A stretch of DNA of 25,631 bases. It comes from a virus. The stretch spans positions 1 to 25,631 of IMG/VR virus record IMGVR_UViG_3300047376_000848; one strand, 5' to 3'. A program made the position numbers and the translations under genes. Positions 17,677 through 25,631 of the stretch are shown here, piece after piece; position 1 is the stretch's first letter; the number at the start of each line of letters is the position of its first letter. The notes beneath the pieces were generated by a model. The model did no database searches and was not told where the DNA came from. It saw nothing but the letters and a program-made list of their open reading frames with translations.

Positions 17677-17684
17677 TATTTATA
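17677..17684 (-). promoter_or_regulatory. T4-type late promoter for the fibre-terminase operon
   Basis: The minus strand reads TATAAATA exactly, 33 nt before the ATG at 17644 and just after the terminator of the giant gene. The predicted leader is about 25 nt. The genes that follow (fibre, three small proteins, Calx-beta protein, gp16, gp17) have overlaps or gaps of at most 18 nt, so this promoter may serve all seven. Confidence 0.85.
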
Positions 17685-17692
17685 CGTGTTAC

Positions 17693-17720
17693 AAAAGAAA
17701 AAGGGGACCGAAGTCCCCTT
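17693..17720 (-). terminator. Rho-independent terminator of the giant propeller gene
   Basis: On the minus strand AAGGGGAC pairs with GTCCCCTT around a TTCG tetraloop and is followed by TTTCTTTT. It begins 17 nt after the giant gene stop. The UUCG loop and eight perfect pairs make it a strong candidate. Confidence 0.92.
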
Positions 17721-17737
17721 GATTGAGTATGTTGTTT

Positions 17738-20700
17738 CTATGGTAATTCCATGATACCAACTTTAGATCCGAAGTAACCGCCATCATGACCCGAAAGTCT
17801 TCCGATCAGATTAAGGTTTCCGTCATAGAGATACACATCACCGTAGTTCGGACCTTCAGCGCTGCCTAGCCATTCACCGATAGCAATCAATTCATTACCG
17901 TCAGTACCATGAACTGCGATAGAACCCTTAAATTGTCCGAAGTAATTGGACTGACCAGTTATAGTTCCGACTGAATTACCATTCTTGTCATAAACATATA
18001 CATTAGAAGAACCTTCTGCGCCAACAACAATTCTGTTGCCAGAAACATCGATAGCAGAACCAAACTTCGCGTAATTACCTAAAGGCGAATCAATCTTCGT
18101 AATCAAACTCAGATTATGGTTGTAGATCGAAACGCTTCCTTTGTAGTTTGAGTTCGCACCTTGGTTATCGTAGAAACTTCCATCGACAACCCTGTCAGTA
18201 CTGACAGCAAGGTTTGCGCCAATCATTTCACTAGTAACACCATGAATTTGCGCTTCTTGGTTACCATTACTCAGACGATACTTCGTGATCTCACCAGTGT
18301 AAGTTCCGCCATAATCTCTGGTTCTATGACCTACGAAAATGTGCGAATTAGACATTGCCATGGAGTCTCCGATGAAACCGTCAGTCTCCGAACCAACTTT
18401 ATACCATTGCTGCGCGCCATTATTGTATACAACAACTCTTCCCCTATTACTATCTACACCAGACACTTTAATCGCAACATATGGATTACTCTGTTCTGGT
18501 TGAACTGCAATCCCCTGACCAAACAAGTGACCCATGTAACCAAGGGTATTCGGATCATATGTCCTGTCTATAATGCCGTTTTGAGCATTATAGACATACA
18601 CCTTTCCAATGTCCTTCGAAGAAGCTACAAACTTATTTAATCCAACACCAAATGCCATCACTTGATTCTGACCAGACAGATATTGATTAGAGTCGCTGGT
18701 TGGTGGTGTAATCTTAGTGAACGAATTATTTTCGTACATATAAACTGCACCAGCATTTGACCCTGCTTCATCATCATAGGCAGCACCCACAACGATCGTC
18801 TTTCCTGTCAACAATGGATGATCAGGCATCACCGACTCCTGAACTGTAAAGGCAGAAGTCGTCGTCGTAGCATTACCATTCGCATCAGTCGCAGTAAATC
18901 TCATTGAGAACGAAGTCGCTTCGCTTCCTGGCGTTACTGTGAACACGTTATCAGATTGTGCTACGGTAGTGCCGTTGAGTGCAGATGTTGGAGAAATATC
19001 AAATATCTTAACCACTTCTGATCCAAAAGTATCGCCTTCAGCACCATCAAACGCAGTCAATATCGTTGGTGTAGCAGATAAGTCGTTGGCGTCATAAACG
19101 TATGTGGAACCTGTATTATTATTATCACCATACGCCGCAACAACAATATTATCATCATTGACTGATACAGAGTATCCAAATCTATCATCTGAAGTTGGTT
19201 CATTTGTAGGATCTAGTCGACCCAGATAGAAACTTGAATTTGGATTTAGGTCATCTTGGTAATTCGCATATTCAGGAAGATTGGCCAGATCATAAACGTA
19301 AGCTTTGCTCTGGTCTGAAGCACCGACAACAAGTTTATTATCACTTAGTCCAACTGATACACCAAACTTATGGGATGCGTATCCATAAATTGTTGTTTCT
19401 GGGGTTGATGATAGATTATTGAGATCGTAAACATAAACAAGACCGGCAATCCACCCACCGACTGCAAGTTTTTCTTCGTTGGCGCTCAATGCTTTACCGA
19501 AGTATGCCGTAGTGCTCGCCTGATGCTCAATTTCAGTAACAAGAGATAATGAATCAATATCATAAACATAAACCGATCCAGCTCTATTACCGCCGTGATT
19601 ATTGAATGGATCAGAAACAAAGATATAATTCGAATTCGACGTAACTTTGTCACCAAAGTCATTTGTTTCGCCCGTTAATATCGTTGGAGTCGCAGTGAGG
19701 TCATTGGCATCATAGACATAAACTTTACCCACCGCTCTGCTAGAAATAATTACTTTATCAGAAGATGAGGTGACTGAATATCCAAATTTATTTCCTGATG
19801 CTCCATCAGGTGCAGTAATTTTTGTCGGCGAAATAGATAGATCAGTCATATCGTAAACGAAAGCTGCACCAGCATCGTTGCCTAACGTATCATCACCATC
19901 AGCAGTAACAATAAGGTTGTCTCCAATTATTTCGAAATCCCTTCCAAAGAAATTTGTGGCACCTGCTGGAGTATCTAACTTAGTCGGAGTTGCAGATAAA
20001 TCTGATGAGTTATAGATATAGACCGAACCATCGTATCCATCATCTCCAAGGGCGGCAACCACCACATAACCCGAAGATCCACCAAGAACCTCTTCAAACG
20101 ACCAAGTAATTGCGTCACCTTCTACATCAGATCCAGCAGCAGTAATTACCTCAGCATCTCCACCCGCACTTAACAAGTACGAAGATTCAATACCAGCAAC
20201 AACTGGTGCTTGGTTGACGTAATCCAGTGTGAAGTCAGAAGTTACTGAAGTCACATTGCCAGCAGTATCAGTTGCTTTAAAGGTCAACTGGAAGTCAGCA
20301 TCTTGCATTCCTGGAGTCACAGTGAACACGTTATCAGATTGCGCTACAGTAGTGTCGTTGAGTGCAGATGTAGAAGAAATTGCAGCAACTGATAAACCGA
20401 ATTGATCACTCTCAGCACCATCAAATGCTGTTAGTTTAGTTGGTTGCGCTGACAGATCATTTAGGTCGTAGACATAAACTGAACCAGAACTAGATCCTCT
20501 GTCGTCGTCAGCAATTGCACCAACGATGATCTTATCATCAGCAGCAGCAACTGTAACTCCGAATTGATCACCCGCAGCAGCATCAAACGCTGTCGTCTTA
20601 GTTGGTTGAGCAGATAGATCGTTGGCATCGTAGACATAGACTGATCCAGAGGTTTCTCCGTTGTCGTCGTCGAAATATGCACCAACAACTATCTTGTCAT

Positions 20701-23700
20701 CAGTAACAGCAACTGAACAACCGAATCTATCACCCGCAGCACCATCAAACGCAGTTAGTTTCGTTGGTTGAGCAGAAAGATCATTAGCATCGTAGACATA
20801 AACTGAACCAGAATCCGTCCCGTTGTCGTCATCAAAACGTGCACCAACGACGATCTTGTCATCAGTAACAGCAACTGAATTTCCGAATTGATCGCCCTCA
20901 GCACCATCAAAGGCAGTTAGTTTTGTTGGTTGTGCAGATAGGTCATTGGCGTCATAGACGTAAACAGAACCAGAGTTAGACCCATTGTCGTCATCAAGAT
21001 TTGCACCAACAACTATCTTATCAGCAGTAGCAGCAATTGAATATCCGAAGTAATCATTCGCAGCAGCATCAAACGCTGTTAGTTTCGTTGGTTGAGCAGA
21101 AAGATCGTTGGCATCATAGACATAGACCGAACCTGAATTAGATCCGTTGTCGTTGTCGAGATATACACCAACGAAGATCTGATCAGCAGTAGCAGAAACT
21201 TTAGAACCGAATCGTTCATCCGCAGCACCATCAAACGCTGTTAGTTTTGTTGGTTGTGCAGAAAGATCATTGGCGTCATAGACATAGACTGAACCAGAGT
21301 TAGATCCGTTGTCGTCGTCGAAAAATGCACCAACGACGATCTTGTCATCAGTAACAGCAACTGAACAACCGAAATGATCATTCGCAGCAGCATCAAACGC
21401 AGTTAGTTTAGTCGGTTGAGCAGAAAGGTCATTGGCGTCATAGACATAAACTGAACCAGAGTTTGTTCCGTTGTCGTCGTTATATGCACCAACAACCACA
21501 TAATTTGCACCAGAAATTACTTCCTCAAACGACCAAGTGATCGCATCACCTTCTGGATCAGTTGCAGCAGCAGTAATTACAGTGTCCTGACCTTGTGTCA
21601 GTGTATATGCTGCATCAATGCCAGCGACCGATGGTGCTTGGTTCTGGTAATCCAGTGTGAAGTCAGAAGTTACTGAAGTCGCATTACCTTCTGAGTCAGT
21701 CGCTGTAATGCGCAACTGGAAGTCAGCATCTTGCATTCCTGGAGTTACCGTGAACACGTTATCAGACTGTGATACAGTAGTGCCGTTGAGTGCAGATGAC
21801 GCAGAAATTGCAGCAATTGAATATCCGAAGTAATCATTCGCAGCAGCATCAAACGCAGTTAGTTTCGCTGGTTGAGCAGAAAGGTTGTTCGCGTCAAAGA
21901 CGTAAACAGAACCAGAGTCAGATCCGTTGTCGTCGTCGCCATATGCTCCAACAATGATCTTATCATCAGTAGCGGAAACTGAAACACCGAAGTAATCATC
22001 CGCAGCACCATCAAATGCTGTTAGTTTATTCGGTTGAGCAGACAGATCATTTGCGTCAAAGACATAGACTGAACCAGAATTAGTTGCGTTGTCGTCGTCG
22101 CCATATGCACCAACAAAGATCTTGTCGCTAGTAGTTGCAACTGAGGAACCGAAATAATCATCCGCAGCACCATCAAACGCAGTTAGTTTAGTTGGTTGTG
22201 CAGAAAGATCATTGGCGTCAAAGACATAGACTGAACCAGAATCAGTTCCGTTGTCGTCATCTCGTTGTGCACCAACGACGATCTTATCGGCAGTAGTAGA
22301 AATACTATATCCGAATTGATCACTCGCAGCACCATCGAATGCTGTTAGTTTCGTTGGTGTAGCAGAAAGGTCATTTGCGTCATAAACATATACTGAACCC
22401 GATCCAGATCCATTGTCGTCATCAACATATGCACCAACGACGATCTTATCGGCAGTAGTAGAAATACTATATCCGAACGAATCATTCGCAGCACCATCAA
22501 ACGCTGTTAGTTTTGTTGGTTGTGCTGACAGGTTATTTGCGTCAAAGACATAAACCGATCCAGTAAAAGAATTATCACCCCATGCACCAACAATTATCTT
22601 ATCGCCGTTGACAGCAACTGAGTAACCGAATCTATCCTCTGCAGCACCGTCAAACGCTGTTAGTTTGGTCGGTTGTGCTGAAAGATTGTTCGCGTCATAA
22701 ACGTAGACTGCACCAGTGTAATCCCCGTCGACAGCATATGCTCCGACAACGATGTTATCAGCAGTAACAGCAATTGAATTACCGAAACTATGGTAGGCAT
22801 CACCATCGAATGCTGTTAGTTTAGTTGGTGAAGCAGATAAATCATTCGCGTCATAAACGTAAACTGAACCAGAGTTAGATCCGTTGTCGTCATCAGCGTA
22901 TGCTCCAACAATCACATAACTTGTACCTGTCGCAACTTCCTCAAACGACCAAGTAATCGCATCACCTTCTGGGTCAGTTCCGATTGCTGTGATCACAGTG
23001 TCCTGACCTTGTGTCAGTGTATATGCTGCATCAATGCCAGCGACCGCTGGTGCTTGGTTGACAAAGTCATAAGCGAACGTTGATGTGACCGAAGTCGCAT
23101 TACCTTCGCTGTCGGTCGCTGTAATACGCAACGTGAAGTCAGCAGAAGCAGTTCCTGGAGTCACAGTGAATACGTTATCAGATTGTGTTACTGTGACACC
23201 GTTGAGACCTGAAGGAAGCGATGATATCGCTATTTGATTTCCAAACTTATCGCCCGCTGCGGCATCAGATGGAATAATTGTTGTCGGACTAACAGACAAA
23301 TCAGTCGCGTCATAAACAAAAACTGTATTGCTATCCGAGGCTCCGACGAAAAGACTGTTGTCGATTAACCTAATTGACGCACCAAGACCTCTTTGTGGTC
23401 CATCATTGATATCGCCGATTTCTTTATTTACTTTGACTGGTGCTGCAGAAAGATCGCTTCTATCAAATCTATAGAATGCTTCCCCTGGTCCCGCATTTGC
23501 GCCAACAAAAATATAGTCAGAATTAACTTCGATCGCATTACCGAACATTCTCATTCCTGAAATTCCGTCGTTCGCTTCGAGCACAGTCGGTGCGGCACCT
23601 AAGTTATTCGCATCATAGACATAAACCTTTCCAGCATTACTATTAGCGCGTTGAGATCCAACTATGATTACGTCGTCAAATACTCGAACGGTAGAACCCA

Positions 23701-25631
23701 TAAAACTGGATCCTGATTGAGTCAACTTTGTTGGTGTTGCAGATAGATTACTTACATCGTAAACATAAGCAGCACCATCAAAACTATTGTCATCATATGC
23801 TCCTACGACCATATAATTATCATCAGCGTCTATACTTGCCACGTATCCGTCTACGCCCACACCACCATATACAGAGTTATCTGGTGTTAACTTTGTTGGT
23901 GTTGCTGTCAGATCATTAATGTCATAGACGTAAATCGCTCCTGCTTCATCAGCAGCATCGTCATCATTTGGAGAAGTAATGAAAATGTAATTACTATTCG
24001 TGGCAACCGAATTTCCAAAACGATCGTCGGCACCACCTTCTTCTAATTTGATTGGTGCTGCAGACAAGTCTGTTAAATCATAGACATAGACTGAACCAGA
24101 GTTCACTTCAGGGTTGTCGTCATGCGCTGCACCAACTACAAGTTTGTTTTGAGATATAGAAACCGAATAACCGAATCGATCATGCGCTTCTGGTTCTGGA
24201 TTAGATAGTTTAATCGGTTGTGCCGATAAGTCGCTGGAATCGTAAACATAAACCGAACCCGAACTGGACGCAACGTCGTCGTCTGCATCAGCAGTAACAG
24301 CAATATATCTTGATCCTGACATTACCTCTTCAAACGACCAAGTGATCGCATCGCCTTCTGGATCGACCCCAGTAGCAGTGATCACAGTGTCCTGACCTTG
24401 AGTCAGTGTATATGCTGCGTCAATGCCAGCGACAGATGGTGCTTGGTTCTGGTAATCAAAGTCGAACGTTGGTGTGACCGAAGTTGCGTTACCTTCGCTG
24501 TCGGTCGCTGTAATACGCAACGTGAAGTCAGCAGAAGCAGTTCCTGGAGTCACAGTGAATACGTTATCAGATTGTGTTACTGTGACACCGTTGAGAGCAG
24601 ATGGTGCTGGGTATCCTACCATATCTCCTGTAAAGTTAGCATACTCTTCGGATCCAGCAATTTCTTGAGGAGCAGAACTTAAATCAGTTCCGTCGTATAC
24701 AAACAATCTGCCTGTGGAATTATTTACATCTGCTTCTCCAACAAACAGATTATCTCCAACGATTGCAAGGTCATCCCCGAAAGCACCACCAGCGCCGTCA
24801 TTAAGAACAACTGGTGCAGCAGAAAGGTCAGTCATGTCAAATACATGAACCGTGCGAGTGTTGCCGCGCTTTTGAACCATCAAATACTTCGAAGAAACTG
24901 CAAGGAATTTTCCAAAATAATCGTTGCTAGACCTGTTTGAAGCGGTCACAATCGCCTGAGGCGAAGACAAATCGTTGAGGTCATAGACATACACAGTTCC
25001 TGCATGCGTCAAACTTCCCTCATAACCGTATGCTGAACTGAACACTAAATGCGTTTCAGTGACTTCCATCCAACCGTTGTCTAAACTAACATTCATCGGA
25101 TTGTTTATAACTGTAGGTGCAGCAGACAAATCGTTAGTGTCCCAGACCTGCACTATACCATATGATTCGTTTAAAGCACGTTCTTGCGTTGCAAATAATT
25201 TGTTTCCTGCAACTTTAATAGTCTTAGCGAATTGTTCGTGACTTTTGGCACTGCTGGAATAAACTAACGTTGGACTCGCATTTAAATCGTTCAAATCATA
25301 AACAGTTATTTGACCAACATTGTTGTTTTGATCTGGTTGACCGACATATAGTTTATTGTCAAATAATGCAGTTGAATCAACTGAAGGGTTATTTGGTATT
25401 TCGATAGGTTCTGCAGATAAATCGCTAAGGTCGTAGACCCATGCAGTCGTTCCCGCCATACCTGCAAATTTTCCGCTACCAACAGACAACTTAGACAAAC
25501 CCTTCGGTAAGGTAGTCACAAGATTCATTGTAGATGAGTCATAAACCCGAGTATTGCTTCCATCTTTCACGAAAACGTATGATTCGCCCACTTCTTCAAA
25601 CGACCAAGTGATCGCATCACCTTCTGGATCG
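17738..25631 (-). CDS. Giant multi-propeller adhesin-like protein, N-terminus outside window
   Basis: At least 2630 codons are in frame, ending in TAG at 17738-17740. Coding continues through the right edge: the 13 codons before the GTG at 25591 read DPEGDAITWSFEE, the same motif found before the other inserted propellers, so that GTG is internal. Six blocks each carry seven FG-GAP-type blades (pattern YFGYSIAATADKIVVGA then DDDNGSNSGSVYVYD): A 24610-25591, B 23225-24322, C 21807-22933, D 20379-21517, E 19000-20086, F 17741-18809. Between blocks lie cadherin/Ig-like halves (QAPSVAGIDAAYTLTQGQDT and SALNGTTVSQSDNVFTVTPG). Asp-rich loops resemble the Ca-binding loops of integrin-type FG-GAP blades. 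No signal peptide or membrane segment is visible in the window. Promoter and N-terminal anchor lie outside it. A long virion fibre or adhesin is the best guess; a distal tail-fibre role is not proven. Confidence 0.88.
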   Translation of the reverse strand, partial: DPEGDAITWSFEEVGESYVFVKDGSNTRVYDSSTMNLVTTLPKGLSKLSVGSGKFAGMAGTTAWVYDLSDLSAEPIEIPNNPSVDSTALFDNKLYVGQPDQNNNVGQITVYDLNDLNASPTLVYSSSAKSHEQFAKTIKVAGNKLFATQERALNESYGIVQVWDTNDLSAAPTVINNPMNVSLDNGWMEVTETHLVFSSAYGYEGSLTHAGTVYVYDLNDLSSPQAIVTASNRSSNDYFGKFLAVSSKYLMVQKRGNTRTVHVFDMTDLSAAPVVLNDGAGGAFGDDLAIVGDNLFVGEADVNNSTGRLFVYDGTDLSSAPQEIAGSEEYANFTGDMVGYPAPSALNGVTVTQSDNVFTVTPGTASADFTLRITATDSEGNATSVTPTFDFDYQNQAPSVAGIDAAYTLTQGQDTVITATGVDPEGDAITWSFEEVMSGSRYIAVTADADDDVASSSGSVYVYDSSDLSAQPIKLSNPEPEAHDRFGYSVSISQNKLVVGAAHDDNPEVNSGSVYVYDLTDLSAAPIKLEEGGADDRFGNSVATNSNYIFITSPNDDDAADEAGAIYVYDINDLTATPTKLTPDNSVYGGVGVDGYVASIDADDNYMVVGAYDDNSFDGAAYVYDVSNLSATPTKLTQSGSSFMGSTVRVFDDVIIVGSQRANSNAGKVYVYDANNLGAAPTVLEANDGISGMRMFGNAIEVNSDYIFVGANAGPGEAFYRFDRSDLSAAPVKVNKEIGDINDGPQRGLGASIRLIDNSLFVGASDSNTVFVYDATDLSVSPTTIIPSDAAAGDKFGNQIAISSLPSGLNGVTVTQSDNVFTVTPGTASADFTLRITATDSEGNATSVTSTFAYDFVNQAPAVAGIDAAYTLTQGQDTVITAIGTDPEGDAITWSFEEVATGTSYVIVGAYADDDNGSNSGSVYVYDANDLSASPTKLTAFDGDAYHSFGNSIAVTADNIVVGAYAVDGDYTGAVYVYDANNLSAQPTKLTAFDGAAEDRFGYSVAVNGDKIIVGAWGDNSFTGSVYVFDANNLSAQPTKLTAFDGAANDSFGYSISTTADKIVVGAYVDDDNGSGSGSVYVYDANDLSATPTKLTAFDGAASDQFGYSISTTADKIVVGAQRDDDNGTDSGSVYVFDANDLSAQPTKLTAFDGAADDYFGSSVATTSDKIFVGAYGDDDNATNSGSVYVFDANDLSAQPNKLTAFDGAADDYFGVSVSATDDKIIVGAYGDDDNGSDSGSVYVFDANNLSAQPAKLTAFDAAANDYFGYSIAAISASSALNGTTVSQSDNVFTVTPGMQDADFQLRITATDSEGNATSVTSDFTLDYQNQAPSVAGIDAAYTLTQGQDTVITAAATDPEGDAITWSFEEVISGANYVVVGAYNDDNGTNSGSVYVYDANDLSAQPTKLTAFDAAANDHFGCSVAVTDDKIVVGAFFDDDNGSNSGSVYVYDANDLSAQPTKLTAFDGAADERFGSKVSATADQIFVGVYLDNDNGSNSGSVYVYDANDLSAQPTKLTAFDAAANDYFGYSIAATADKIVVGANLDDDNGSNSGSVYVYDANDLSAQPTKLTAFDGAEGDQFGNSVAVTDDKIVVGARFDDDNGTDSGSVYVYDANDLSAQPTKLTAFDGAAGDRFGCSVAVTDDKIVVGAYFDDDNGETSGSVYVYDANDLSAQPTKTTAFDAAAGDQFGVTVAAADDKIIVGAIADDDRGSSSGSVYVYDLNDLSAQPTKLTAFDGAESDQFGLSVAAISSTSALNDTTVAQSDNVFTVTPGMQDADFQLTFKATDTAGNVTSVTSDFTLDYVNQAPVVAGIESSYLLSAGGDAEVITAAGSDVEGDAITWSFEEVLGGSSGYVVVAALGDDGYDGSVYIYNSSDLSATPTKLDTPAGATNFFGRDFEIIGDNLIVTADGDDTLGNDAGAAFVYDMTDLSISPTKITAPDGASGNKFGYSVTSSSDKVIISSRAVGKVYVYDANDLTATPTILTGETNDFGDKVTSNSNYIFVSDPFNNHGGNRAGSVYVYDIDSLSLVTEIEHQASTTAYFGKALSANEEKLAVGGWIAGLVYVYDLNNLSSTPETTIYGYASHKFGVSVGLSDNKLVVGASDQSKAYVYDLANLPEYANYQDDLNPNSSFYLGRLDPTNEPTSDDRFGYSVSVNDDNIVVAAYGDNNNTGSTYVYDANDLSATPTILTAFDGAEGDTFGSEVVKIFDISPTSALNGTTVAQSDNVFTVTPGSEATSFSMRFTATDANGNATTTTSAFTVQESVMPDHPLLTGKTIVVGAAYDDEAGSNAGAVYMYENNSFTKITPPTSDSNQYLSGQNQVMAFGVGLNKFVASSKDIGKVYVYNAQNGIIDRTYDPNTLGYMGHLFGQGIAVQPEQSNPYVAIKVSGVDSNRGRVVVYNNGAQQWYKVGSETDGFIGDSMAMSNSHIFVGHRTRDYGGTYTGEITKYRLSNGNQEAQIHGVTSEMIGANLAVSTDRVVDGSFYDNQGANSNYKGSVSIYNHNLSLITKIDSPLGNYAKFGSAIDVSGNRIVVGAEGSSNVYVYDKNGNSVGTITGQSNYFGQFKGSIAVHGTDGNELIAIGEWLGSAEGPNYGDVYLYDGNLNLIGRLSGHDGGYFGSKVGIMELP
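20379..21517. repeat. Propeller D: 162-bp blade repeats
   Basis: Seven blades of 54 codons lie in tandem. For example, GCAGTTAG at 20751 and 20913 is spaced exactly 162 bp. Conserved pieces in plus-strand order include ACCATCAAA, GTTGGTTG and CATAGACAT. All seven blades end in YVYDANDLSAQP or YVYDLNDLSAQP. Together with propeller C this is the most homogeneous part of the window. Confidence 0.9.
21807..22933. repeat. Propeller C: 162-bp blade repeats
   Basis: Seven blades similar in DNA and protein to propeller D, with a few shorter variants: two blades near 22560 and 22710 have shortened Asp loops (GDNSFTGS and VDGDYTGA). Several units carry YVFD in place of YVYD. The close match to D suggests a recent whole-propeller duplication or gene conversion. 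Confidence 0.88.

Larger units (their letters stand above)
18809..25631. repeat. Dispersed cadherin/Ig-like inter-propeller repeats
   Basis: Segments of about 288-293 bp separate the propellers at 24323-24610, 22934-23225, 21518-21807 and 20087-20379. Each encodes the second half of one beta-sandwich (SDNVFTVTPG, ITATDSEGNATSVT), then the first half of the next (AAYTLTQGQDTVITA, DPEGDAITWSFEEV). A copy of only the second half lies at 18809-19000, and the end of a first half at 25589-25631. Coordinates given span the whole set. Confidence 0.88.

Noticed and set aside
20379-22933. Regularly spaced repeats that could suggest a CRISPR-like array
   Set aside because: The 162-bp period is continuous coding sequence with one open frame, repeats and intervening parts are all blade codons, and no cas gene is present.
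17738-25631. Diversity-generating retroelement variable region
   Set aside because: No reverse transcriptase, template repeat or adenine-biased substitution pattern is seen. Variation among blades looks like ordinary duplication and drift.

Overview
The window is part of the late structural region of a T4-like tailed phage (myovirus), with every supported gene on the minus strand. The evidence is the uninterrupted order gp16 (small terminase), gp17 (large terminase), gp18 (tail sheath), gp19 (tail tube), gp20 (portal), together with exact copies of the T4 late promoter box TATAAATA in intergenic gaps. The very large fibre-like proteins and the divergence from T4 itself suggest a marine relative, but that is inference. 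The host cannot be read from this sequence. I found no tRNA, CRISPR array, insertion sequence or integrase.

Layout in the direction of transcription (right to left). (1) 25631-17738: a giant protein, open at the window edge, built from six seven-bladed FG-GAP-type beta-propellers. Five sit inside cadherin/Ig-like domains and the sixth forms the free C-terminus. It ends in a UUCG-loop terminator. (2) 17684-7506: a late promoter, then a 1376-residue repetitive tail-fibre-like protein, two small proteins sharing a 'YGLxxYNxxG' motif, a tail-assembly-chaperone-like protein, a 1189-residue structural protein with Calx-beta-like repeats, and gp16. These genes overlap or nearly touch, as in an operon, and run into gp17 (7528-5915). 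(3) 5903-3476: a second late promoter, gp18, gp19 and a strong terminator. (4) 3319-1: the portal gene, followed 6 nt later by a collagen-like fibrous protein that runs off the left edge.

Together the genes cover packaging (gp16/gp17 motor on the gp20 portal), the contractile tail (gp18/gp19) and an unusually large set of surface or fibre proteins likely to decide host attachment. The most distinctive item is the multi-propeller giant. Its propellers are inserted at one fixed point of a repeated domain, and two of them carry near-identical 162-bp blade repeats, which suggests duplication and recombination of adhesin modules. An initiation codon placed at 25591 would be false, because coding continues past the window edge.
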